The position numbers and the translations under genes were made by a program. Positions 20,613 through 30,360 of a stretch of DNA of 64,000 nucleotides are shown in pieces. Every line of letters begins with the position of its first letter. Position 1 is the stretch's first letter. The notes under the pieces are model-generated. The model saw only the letters and a list, made by a program, of their open reading frames with translations. It did not search any database and was not told the DNA's origin. The DNA comes from Tyto alba. Its lineage: Eukaryota > Chordata > Aves > Strigiformes > Tytonidae. The DNA lies in NCBI RefSeq assembly GCF_018691265.1, contig NW_024881277.1:9303307-9367306 (forward strand), written 5' to 3'.

Positions 20613-20747
20613 TAGAGGTCAGTAGCACACTTGTCTGGGTCGTAACGGCAGCAAGCTCAGGAACTCACGGGTTCTGGGTCGAACTTTGTATCGGGGCACG
20701 AGGGTCAGCGAGGGAGGTCCCCGTGGAGTAGATCTCCATTTACCCTT

Positions 20748-21815
20748 TGTCCTGGGTTGAGTGAGTGGTGGAGTTTTTTGGTGGCAGGGGAGGGGCTATT
20801 GGGGCGGCCCCCTGGGAGAAGCTTCTCGAAGCTCCCCCAGCTCCAAGCCAGCTCCACTTCTGTTTGGGAAATTGAGCCAATCGGCTGCACCTCTGCGATA
20901 ACGTATTTAAGAAGGGACGTGGTGACGGGCAGTGGGACTTGTGAGGAGGAGTTGCTGCAGCTGCATGAACACCAAGGTCAGGGGGAACGAAGGAAGAAAG
21001 GAGGGGGGAGGTGTGCCGGAGCAGAGACCCCCCTGTATCCTGTGGGGAGACGGCAGGGCGGCTGCCCCTGCCACCCATGGAGATCTACGGTGGAGCAGAC
21101 ATTGATTTATGGCCTGTTGCTCCTGCTCGCCTGATCAAGGTTCTGTGCCCGAAGAAGGCCGGGGTCTCGTGGGAAAAGGCAGCCCCACTGCTGTAATTCA
21201 GTGCTAGGAGGATTGCAGCATGCGGGGGGTCCCACGCCGGAGCAGCTCGGGAAGGGCTGCAGCCGTGGGAGAGAATCCAGTCGGAGGAAGTTAGTGACCC
21301 ATGACGGAGCAGTGTGGGGAACGCTGCGGCCCATGGGAGGAATTCAAGTTGGAGAAAGTTTGTGGAGGACTGTCTGCTGTGAGAGGGGGACCACGATGGA
21401 GCAGGAGGAACAAGTTTCGGGCACTCCCCTCACTGAAGATAAGGGAAGTGGCAGCGCTGACTGCACCCCCCATTCCCTGCCCCTGCGCCACTGGGGGAGG
21501 AGGTAGAGATATCGGGAGCAGAGCTGAGCCCGGGAAGAAGGGAGGGGTGGGGGAAGGTGTTCTCAAGATGTGGCAATGCTTCTCACTGTCTTACTCTGTT
21601 ATGTGTTGTGAGTGTCTGTAATAAATGTATGTTCCTTTTTTTCTTCCCCTAACGAGTCTGCCTTTTGCTCGTGATCATAAAAGGGGATTTTTTCCCCCAT
21701 CCCAGTCCTATCTCGAACCCCAAGCCTGGCTCTCTGTCCCTTCTCATTGCCAGAGGGGAAGGGAGAGAGAGCTGCTGCATTGTGGTTGACTGCCAACCAG
21801 GCCTAAACCACAACA
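20748..21815 (+). mobile_element. Solo ERV LTR (1.07 kb)
   Basis: Starts TGTCCTGGGTTGAG and ends CTAAACCACAACA, the terminal style of bird ERV-L-type LTRs. It has a TATA-like GTATTTAAGAAG near 20902 and an AATAAA in GTAATAAATGTATG near 21620. No internal coding sequence is attached. Short matching TTTG bases sit at both edges but overlap the LTR start, so the target duplication is not certain. Confidence 0.7.
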
Positions 21816-22143
21816 TTTGTCAATCCTGTAGTGGGTGTTCTTGGAACACTGAAGCCGAGAAGCCGCTTGTCTTATCTAGGTGTGTTCATCTTCAGAAAGG
21901 CACCTCTTCCTAGCCCCGCGTCTTGGTCCCTATTCCTTCAAGTCAAACTCTTTGCTTATTGCACAGAAACTTATGTCAGTTTAGTGTCCCTCTGAAGAAT
22001 GTTTTCTATGCACTAAAATGTCCTGGCCTTGTTGGGACACTGGCACCTCGGGAGGAGTGGAGACTGTTCTTATAACTTCAAGATCTCCATCAGGTTTCCC
22101 ATGGCTATGGGTATTTTGCTAACTTGAGAAGCTTCCTTCCTTT

Positions 22144-22171
22144 CCTCCCTCCCTCCCTCCCTCCCTCCCTC
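22144..22171 (+). repeat. (CCCT)n microsatellite in a splice acceptor tract
   Basis: About seven CCCT units directly before CTGCAG at 22171-22176, the acceptor of the first recognisable USP exon. The repeat therefore makes up the polypyrimidine tract of that intron. Confidence 0.8.
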
Positions 22172-22176
22172 TGCAG

Positions 22177-24299
22177 GTCACCAGCAAGGCTTCTGCATGA
22201 TGTGCACAATGGAGGCACACATTAGCAAGGTCAGGTATTCCTCAGGCAGTGCCGCCAAGCCTTGGGCTGCGTCAGTGTTCTCACACGTAAGTCATTTCAG
22301 GTGCTCTTACAGTATTTTTTCCATTCTTGGAGGAGAGAACTAATAACTTCTTCTTTCTTAGGAATAGGAGAACATTCTGATTCTGGCATGCAGGAATATG
22401 CCCATGAGTTCTTACGCTGACTTCCCCTACCACCGACCATTTTGATTTGCCTTCCAGTCAGGTGCTTGAGCTGCAACACGGTCTCTGATTCCTACGAGGC
22501 CTTCCTGGATATCCCACTGGATATAAAAGTAAGAGGTTTGGCAACTGTGCTTCAAGACGTCCCGAGGCCCCTCTAGCTTTCCAGAATGAACATGGTTGAC
22601 TTAAAAATGCATACTGTGAACACAAGAGTGCTTGGTGGTGGGTGGGGTGTGGAATGGACGGTGTCCTCCTGGGCAGGCCATGGCACTGCTCTCCCTGTAG
22701 GTGCTGGCTTTAAGCTGGACAAGCACCCATTATCCTCGCTGCACCCTTGATAGACTCTCATCCCTCTTTCTTTTGCCCTCCCTCAACACCCATCTGGCTC
22801 CTAGGCTGATGGGTTGTGTTGTTTTCATTACCAATGACCCTCCACACCATCGGGAGCTGAACTGAGCAGCGGCACAGGCACGTAGCTCTTGACAGCCCCA
22901 GAAATCCTGGGGAAATGAGGGAAATGTCGACCATAATACCCTCTTTCTGCCTCCTCCTGGACACTGCCTGGGGGTTCGCAGTGGCTCTCCTCAGCGTCAT
23001 CTAGCTGGGTTTTTGTGTAAACTCCTAGTGAGTGCTTGGGCGAGGGTATTTCCCGCAGGTCAGTGCTCTCCTTTCTCACTCCTCCAGGCAGCCTCATCTG
23101 TCACCACAGCTCTGGAGGAATTTGTGACACCCAAGCAGCTGGATGGCGAAAACAGCTTTAAATGTAGCCAGTAAGATGATTCCTAACGACATATTAGTAC
23201 TAGATCCTGCGTGCGGGTGCAGCATGTTGTCCATCATAAGTCACCTTTTCACACAGGTTTGATGCACAATAATGAGACACAGCACTTTTTCGTATGGCCT
23301 TATGGTACTGAATAGCCTTAAAATAGCGTAAGGCTGTGTGAGACAGGAGAGCTTGCCTGGCCACCTGGGGCAAGGCAGGGTGCATTTCAGCACTGGGCTC
23401 TGTGCTTGGCTTCAAGGTGTCACAAGATGGTTGCTGCCACCAAGAGGTTTACCGTCCATCGCGCACCCAGGGTTCTCACGGTGTGTCTGAAAAGGTTTGA
23501 TGATTTCACCAATGGGAAGATCGGCAACGTGCGTACACAACTGGAGTGCAAGTTTCTCTTCCTGAAGCAGATTTCCCAAAGCAGTGCCCTCATGTTGCAT
23601 TTTTCATGTTTCATTCTGGGGAGAGGAGAGTTCCCGTGGGAGGACAAGCGTGTACTCTGATCCGACATGAGATGCTTTGGCTGACAACACTTTCCTGCCA
23701 CCCAAAGACATCACTTGAGGGAAGACCAAGTGTTCATGAGCCCCAGATGATGTTTTTATACACCTCTGGGCCCTGCTCTTTGAGGGCTATTTCGTGTAGT
23801 GTTTCAGGATCATTTCGGAGCCTCTTGGTCTCTCCTGTAGGTCGTAGAGTATCCCGAGTATGTGGATCTCCACCCGTACATGTCGCAGACAACTGGAGAA
23901 CCGCTCCTCTACTGCTTATATGCCGTCCTGGTACACAGTGGTGACAGCTGTCAGGCAGGACACTACTACTGCTACACAAAGGTTAAGAGCAACTTCCTTC
24001 CAAAGAAGGGAAAAACGTGTGCTGGGGAAAACAAATTTGCATGGCAAGGTTACTGGCAGCCAAGCTTTGGGGAAGAAGGTCTCCTTAGGGGCTGGAGTGG
24101 ATCTGGTTTGACGTACCCTTGCTTCTTTACTTTTCTGCCTGTGTTCTTCTGGAGAAACCACGCAGTTCATCTCCACATATCAATGCCTTTTTTCACAGGC
24201 CAGCAATGGACGGTGGCACAAGATGGACGATGCATCTGTGAACTGCTGAGACATCGACACAGCTCTCAGGCAGCAAGCCTACTTACTGTTTTATGCCAG
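22177..24299 (+). pseudogene. USP36/USP42-like deubiquitinase, broken unspliced copy
   Basis: Seven segments match the catalytic domain of the USP36/USP42/USP17 group in order, each with splice sites: 22177-22286 (GFCMMCTMEAHI), 22361-22420 (QEYAHEFLR, normally QEDAHEFL, then TGA), 22458-22528 (VRCLSCNTVSDSYEAFLDIP), 23088-23170 ([20 protein letters not shown]), 23417-23528 ([22 protein letters not shown]), 23841-23981 (catalytic His box QAGHYYCYT) and 24200-24299. The last exon has an in-frame TGA at 24247-24249. The exon with the catalytic Cys is not in the window; the solo LTR lies just upstream. Family members remove ubiquitin from proteins such as histones and nucleolar factors. Introns are kept, so this is a duplicated gene, not a retrocopy. 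Without the Cys box and with two stops it cannot make an active enzyme. Confidence 0.85.
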
Positions 24300-24599
24300 G
24301 TATAAACAAGTCACAAAATGTGTTCGGAATGGGTTTCCTTTTCCTGGCTTTGCTTTTTGTTCTTCTCAGCCTCTTTCTGTTTCTCTTTCTGTGTTTCTCT
24401 TTCTGTCATAGGAGACAATTACTACCTGCATCCTTCAGAGCTGCCAAATCTGACCTAACCCACGCCAGTCCTTGTCTTTCCTTGCCGGGCTTTAGGCTGC
24501 TGCCCTGCTGTAAACTGCTACCTGTCTGCTTTCTGAAGCTGTCCAATGTCGAGGTCCTGGGTTTTGGCTGGAATAGAGATGTTTCTTCTTAGTAGTTAG

Positions 24600-25041
24600 A
24601 ATAGCGCTGTGCTTTGGATTCAGTGTGGGATTTGGTATGAGGAGAATGTTGGTAACACACTGATGTTTTCAGTTGTTGCTGAGGCATCAAGGACTCTCCA
24701 ACTGCCCGTGTCCTGCCCGTGCGCAGGTGCACAAGAAGCTGGGAGGGAGCACGGCCAGAGCGCCGGATCCAAAGTGGCCAACTAAATATTCCCTGTGATG
24801 TAACGTCATGCTCAGTGTAGAAAGGAGGGGCAGCCAGGAAGAGGGGGGCTCTCCCTCGCTTCCAGGATTGCCATTGGGGGATCTTGGGATTTTGGGACTG
24901 CTGGCCAGGAATGGGCTGGGTAGCAGTCAGTGGGTGGTGAGCAATCACATTGTGCATTGCCCATTTGTACTTTCTATTATTGTTATTGTTTCATTTTATT
25001 ACAGTTACTAAACTGTTTTTATCTCAACCTATGAGACTCCC
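24600..25041 (+). mobile_element. Partial ERV LTR (plus sense), cut by the duplicated block
   Basis: Homologous to the complement of 5321-5921, including CATGCTCA(G/C)T, CTTCCAGGATTG and GGTGGTGAGCAAT segments. It stops at ATGAGACTCCC, before the LTR 3' end, exactly where block B starts. The left edge is not sharply defined. Confidence 0.65.
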
Positions 25042-25046
25042 TTTAC

Positions 25047-25228
25047 CCCTTCACTGGAAGAGGTTGCCCAGTAAAGTTGTGGCTGCCCCCTCCCTGGAAG
25101 TGTTCAAAGCCAGGTTGGACAAGGCCTTGAGCAACCTGGTCTGATGAAAGACGCCCCTGCCCATGGGACGGGGTTGGAACTAGACAGTCTTTAATTTCCC
25201 TTCCAACCATTTTATGATTCTATGTTTC
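25047..25228 (+). mobile_element. CR1 LINE, 3' end (copy in block B)
   Basis: Counterpart of 2041-2222 with few substitutions, ending in ATTCTATG. It is part of the duplicated block and not an independent insertion. Confidence 0.85.
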
Positions 25229-25327
25229 TCTGAAATGGAGGCTGTCAGGGGCATAAAGACAAGGTCTTGTTTTGACACCAGTCAAGTTTCCCATTGTCAT
25301 CTTGGTTATGTCTTCTCTCTGTTGTAG

Positions 25328-25460
25328 AAACGGCTCCAAGAAAATGACTGAACCCCAGAGGAGGTGTTCGGATTTGCAGCCTGGAGAAAGGGCTTATTCC
25401 CCACCGGCACTGTCCTACGCCCGTTCCTTCCTCAGTCAGTGGGCGGCCGGCAGCGAGCAG
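25328..25460 (+). other. Possible exon in duplicated block, copy B
   Basis: Counterpart of 2322-2454 with identical splice signals and an intact frame. The acceptor reads TCTCTCTGTTGTAG. Retention of the frame in both copies is weak support only, because the copies are too similar to show selection. Confidence 0.3.
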
Positions 25461-26109
25461 GTGGGTTCTGTGGGACCACAGGGTCTGCCTTGCCTGACCA
25501 AGGCAGCTCTGGGGAGGTGGCCAGGGCACCAGATGAACAGTGGACTTATTTCTGGGATCTCTTTTCCCTCCCACAAGCTGCAGCTTTCTTCGCAGTTGCA
25601 GCACCGCTCCCTCTCCAAGCACCCCACCTTAGATCTGTCCGTTTCTCCACCTTTGGCCCTTCTGCCTTTGCAGCCCTCCAGGAGAGCCTTTAGGAGGCCC
25701 TTGGCTGTTCCCTCCCACAGCTCCTGGGGCTTCCTCCCAGTGCTGCCTCTGCCCAGGAGGAGCTCAGAGAGACTTTCCAGAGACTCGGGCAGCTCTGCTG
25801 GCTGGCCCCCCTGCCCAAAGGTCCCTCGAGAAAGAGTTTTAACCCGTGTTCCGCTTTTGGGATTGCCTTGCAAAACCAGCACTCATTGGGAACAAGCAGT
25901 CAGAAAATCCAAAGCCAGATTTAAAAAAACTTGTTGCCCTTGCATGTGTAATTTACGGGGTGTTTCCTTCCTTCTCTGTAGGATTTGAGGCAGTTGGTGG
26001 AAATAGCCAGTCCTACAAGTTTTTGGTATGGGGTTTTGAAAGCTGTGGGCTTGCATGTGCCCACCTTGCACTCTCTTAAAGTTCGAGTTCTAGTCACTGG
26101 AACGGCAAT

Positions 26110-27296
26110 GGGCTGCATGAGCCAGCACCGAGCGGGACTGCAACAGGCTGGACGGCCGGGCCGAGGGTGCTGCTCAGTGGCACCGGGCGTAGTTGGAGGC
26201 CAGGAACCAGCGGTGGCATCCAGCGGTCAGGGCTGGGCCCAGGACTCTTTGCCACCTTCCTTAATTCATGGGCCGGGTGGCGGGCTGGAGCAGGGCTCGG
26301 CCCGGGTGAGTGCCCCCCCCGGGGGCTCTCCCGGCCAGCCTCACGGAGCCTGCGCTGCTGGGAAATGGCTGCCGAGAAGAGGACGCAGCCACCAACGCCG
26401 TCCCCCTCGGGCGGCCAGCGCCAGCAGGAAGCTGCAGCCCGCGGAGAGCCCAGGCCCGAGCGGGACCCTGGCAGGAGCTGCGGCCCCTGGAGAGGAGCCC
26501 AGGCAGCAGCAGGTTCTCTGGCCGCAGCTGGGGCCTGCGGGGCCCAGGCGGGAGCAGGGAAACGGCCTGAGGAGGAAGGGGCGGCAGAGACGAGGCGCCC
26601 GCAGACCCGTGCCCCGTCCCGCTGCGGCGCTCGCTCGAGGGGGAGAGGCGGCCGAGGAGCCGGGCAGGGAGGAGCGCGGCTGAGCCCGGGCACAGCGGCG
26701 CTGGGGAAGCGGCTGCCGGCGGGGTTTGTTCCCGCTCCCTTTCTGAGGGACGGACAAACCGCCCCGAGCCCGGCCCGCTCAGGCCCCGCGCGCCTGGGGA
26801 GGGGGCGCGGGGCGGCGCTGGGAGGAGGGGCCCGGGCTGCCCTGCCCGGCAACAGCCACGCCATTGGCCACGGCTGAGCCAATGGGCGGGGCCGGAGGCG
26901 GCCCGGCAGTCCCGGCCGGCCGGGGGCGGGGCCTGAGGAGCAGCGCGGGGGCGGGGCCGCCCTCCCCAGCCGCTCCCCGTGGGCCCCAGGGAGCGCTGGG
27001 TCGGGCCGGGCCTGGCCAGAGCGGGCCGGGGCCGTTTGCCTTCGCCCGCCCTCGCTGGCTGCCGGGCGCAGCCGGGCCGGGCTCCTCCCGCTGTCCCCCA
27101 AATCGGGAATGAACCCCCTGAGCCCAGGGGAGCCCCCAGAGGCAGGCATTCTCTGTGCCCCAGCGCGGGGGGGGGGTCCCTGCGCCCCGCGGGCATGCCC
27201 CGGGACAGAAGCCCGGGCTCTGGGTGCCTGCAAGGCAGGAATAGTCCCGGCTTTTCCGAGAAGCCTCCACCTCTCCGCCGGTCTGCTACGTTTACC
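26110..27296. promoter_or_regulatory. CpG island with CCAAT and GC boxes, copy B
   Basis: Counterpart of 3100-4288. The paired CCAAT boxes and three GC boxes are unchanged (about 26860-26960). One C to A change and small indels alter the overlapping GC-rich open frames, which argues that those frames are not coding. Confidence 0.5.
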
Positions 27297-27864
27297 TGTG
27301 AGAAACAAGCTCACGTATAGCAAAAACATGTTTTATTGGGGACAGAGTCAGCGGAGCAAAGAACACAGCGCTGGGGGCAATGGGGCACCCCCTGCCCCAA
27401 CAGGGGATTATTTTCATAGAGCAACCAGGAGATATCATCAGTTGAGTGAAAACGGCGGGTTTTCACCTCTTCACACCTGCGCAGCTCCTTTTTCTTTGTT
27501 TCTCCCAGGCTGTCTCTCTCAGTACTTTTCCACTGCCCTCTCGGGGGATTGGGGGGGGCGAAGTCCAGGTCTCTCTCCATCAGGAGTTCTTCGCTTAACC
27601 CTTTTCTGCTGGCTTCTATTCCTCCCCAGCCTCCCCACCCAAGTTCCCCTTTACATGACACCTAACCACAGACCACTCCCCATCCTCCTTCTTGCCCAGC
27701 TCCCCACGATGCCCAACCACATGCCTAACTTGTGACCAAAAAAGCCTTGCTTGACTGTTATAATTTTAGCAACACTAATTTTAATAACAGCTTTAGCCTG
27801 ACTCAATAAAAGTAATTGTTTAATTACTTTTAGCAAAAGCAGAATAATTCCGTTATTTATCACA
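27297..27864 (-). mobile_element. LTR of gammaretrovirus-like ERV (minus sense), copy B
   Basis: 568 bases; nearly identical to 4289-4868 apart from a shorter G-rich stretch near 27541-27560. Eight bases of polypurine tract remain on the internal side and then the homology stops, so this LTR has no provirus attached. Confidence 0.8.
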
Positions 27865-27872
27865 AACCACCC

Positions 27873-28419
27873 TGATTTACGGATGAAAGACTTCACGACT
27901 AAGGGTTGTAAGCAGGTATGTTTATTCTGCACCGGGCACATGGGGAATCGCTCCGCCACAACAAGCCTGTGCCCCCCCGCCGCTCCTGCCTTGCTTATAT
28001 GTTACAAAGTGTTGCATATTCATGAGACGCTTATACATATTCACAACATATCCCCGCCTACCCTCCCTTCTTATTATAATTAGGTCTCCTCCTCCTTGCG
28101 GCTGCGCAGTGAGTTCCTTTGGTCCTGGGCAGGGGTCGTGAAGGGCTGGGCGGTGGTCGTGGGAGGAAGTATCTCCTCTTCCTCACTGCTGAACTTTTCA
28201 TCCTGAATTCCTGCGCAGTCTCTGTCGCCTCCTGGACCCGGGCTAAACCGCAGAGCTGGTTTGTGCTGGTTGTGGGGTAATCTTCTGCTGACACCCACTT
28301 ACTTAAGGGGTGGAGGGGAGGCTTTGTACTAAACAGGAGATAGCGGCTTGAGCAATACAAACATAGCAATATCTATCTCGTGCAAGCATAATACCAATTT
28401 TGGTTAATATCCCATTTCA
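27873..28419 (-). mobile_element. Second LTR (minus sense), a different family, no target duplication
   Basis: 547 bases with TG...CA ends on the minus strand (TGAAATGGGATATTAACC to CGTAAATCA). On that strand there is a TATAA-type box (complement of about 27993-28000) and AATAAA (in GCAGAATAAACATACC). The left flank is ...ACCACCC and the right flank is ATCAGC, so there is no target site duplication. It lies exactly between the duplicated block and an OR fragment. Confidence 0.65.
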
Positions 28420-28592
28420 ATCAGCACTGCCATCTTTGCCTACCTGAAGCCCCCTCCATCTCCTCCCCATCCCTGGACCTGGTGGTGTCAGTTCTGCACT
28501 CGGTGGTGCCTCCAGCAGTGAACCCCCTCACCTACAGCATGAGGAACCAGGAGATGAAGGACGCACTGAAGAAGCTGATTCAGCTCAGCTGA
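28420..28592 (+). pseudogene. OR14-like olfactory receptor, 3' fragment
   Basis: Open frame covering the end of transmembrane helix 6, helix 7 and the C-terminus: [16 protein letters not shown], then PPAVNPLTYSMRNQE (normally PLIYSMRNQE), ending at TGA 28590-28592. Everything upstream is replaced by the LTR ending at 28419. It is homologous to the 3' end of the intact gene at 44648-45583. Confidence 0.9.
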
Positions 28593-30089
28593 CTTCTCAA
28601 CAGGGATAAGCCGCCCGTGTCTCTTCAGAAGTCATTTCCAATTCTTATCTGAAACCTTCTGTGCAGTAAGCGTTTTATTTGTGAAACTCTTGTTTGTTCC
28701 TAAAATGTCTGTATCCACTCCTCTTCCTCAGAGACATGAACCAGCCTCTCTGACAGAGAGGCTTTTGTGCATGTGTCTGGTAGGACAGTACAGCTGGCCT
28801 CCCATGTCACATATCTGTAACAAAACAATTTTTTTCAGTGCCGATATCTGGAGGTTGGTCTCTTCCTCCCAAGCTGAGGTCAGGAACAGGCTGAAGGAAT
28901 TGCCCCTCTGAGCGTGCTGCTGTGCTGGGGTTCTCCAGGGGTTCAGGGCAGGAGGGCATGGGGGGATGTGTTAGGGAATAGGCCTGTGCTGCCCCTTCAC
29001 GTGGGGGTGCCCAGTGCAATGGCAATGATGGCTGATCCATGGGGATCTCCCTGGGACCATCTCCCCGTGGCTTTCAGCCACCACTGCCCTGCAGAGCAGC
29101 ACCGCCAGCTCAGGGCCGTGCCTGAGGTGACATCCCGCGACAAGAGCAGACCTATTTCTGGATGGCACCAGTTTGGGCAGCTTTGCTCTCGCTGGCACAG
29201 CAGGAGCTGCCTGGGGAGCCCCAGTGCAGGAGTCTTGTGCTGGGGAGAGGGACGGGCACAGAGGGGCTGCCAGCACTGGGCAATCAGGATCTCTTGGAGA
29301 GAAGAGCAGCAGAGAGAGGGAGACGCTGGCCTGCGTCTGCTCATGGCATGGCTGGCCCCAGCCCTGGGGCTGATGGGGAGGCTGAGAGCCCTCTGTGCCC
29401 CAGGAGCTGCTGTGACCTTCCGAGGGGCTGTGGCTGTGGGGTGAGTGCCCAGAGCTCTGCAGCACCCTGCGCTGGGCAGTGCCCTGGGGCCAGCCAAGAC
29501 TGGGATGTTGTACTGGGCTGGGATGGTCTGGGGAGAGTGTGGTGGGCATGGGGAGTGGGGGAGGTGCTGGGCTGGGGTGGAAAGTGCCTTGGAGAGAAAA
29601 ACACCAGTGTACAGCTTATACTGTGTGAAGATGCAGGGTGAGCACTCACACCAGGGGATTTGTGGTGCGGAGCCAGGGCTCATGACAGGGATCAAAGACA
29701 TGAAGGCAGAGGAGAGAGGTGCTGCTCTGTGCTCTCGGTGGCATGGCCAGACTGGAAGGTGGCCCAGGACATTCATCACCCCCAGCCTATCTCGCTGGTC
29801 ATTTCCAGCACTGGCTGCTCACCCAGGTTTATGGGTGAGCGTTGCTGCTAAACCATCTCCATCCTCCTGCTGGTCTCAGTGCCTGTATGGGGGGACCAGC
29901 CAGCCCTGCCCGGCCTCTCTCCTGGTGCAGACCCTGGCAGACTGAAGAGAAGGGAGGTCTGTGAATCCCCACATGGGACACAGCTGGGGCTTGGAAAGGG
30001 TTGGATACTGCAAATTGTATGTTATGAGGTTATGTCTTGCTGGGGCTATGTCAGGGATAATGAATGTAGATGTGGCACAGAGGGACCAC

Positions 30090-30178
30090 ATTAGTAGTGG
30101 GCTTGTAGTGTTAGTTTAATGGCTGGATTTGATGACCTTAAGAATTTTCCGACTAAATGATTCTATGATTCTGTGACT
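30090..30178 (+). mobile_element. CR1 3' tail (plus sense)
   Basis: GGCTGGATTTGATGACCTTA followed by AAATGATTCTATGATTCT, the CR1 3' end. In block 2 the same tail belongs to a CR1 copy of about 1 kb (47480-48530), so here the element was truncated by a deletion. Confidence 0.8.
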
Positions 30179-30275
30179 GACAGGGAAGATGTGGAGTGAG
30201 GCATGGCCTGTTTAATGTGGCTCACATATATGGAGCTCCTTTACAGGACAGGCAACACTTTAAATTCATGCTTGT

Positions 30276-30360
30276 CATAAAATCACAGAATCACAGAATG
30301 GTTTGGATTGGAAGGGACCTTTGCAGATCATCTAGTTCCAACCTCCCTGCTTTGATGATT
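30276..30360 (-). mobile_element. CR1 3' tail (minus sense)
   Basis: Complement of a CR1 3' end: AATCACAGAATGGTTTGG then GGGACCTTTGCAGATCAT. Counterpart in block 2 at about 48630-48700. Confidence 0.75.

Larger units (their letters stand above)
25042..27872 (+). repeat. Segmental duplication, copy B
   Basis: Same content and orientation as 2036-4876, at an offset of about 23.0 kb. Its left edge abuts a truncated ERV LTR and its right edge is the TG start of another LTR at 27873, so both ends of this copy lie at retroelement sequence. Confidence 0.9.
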
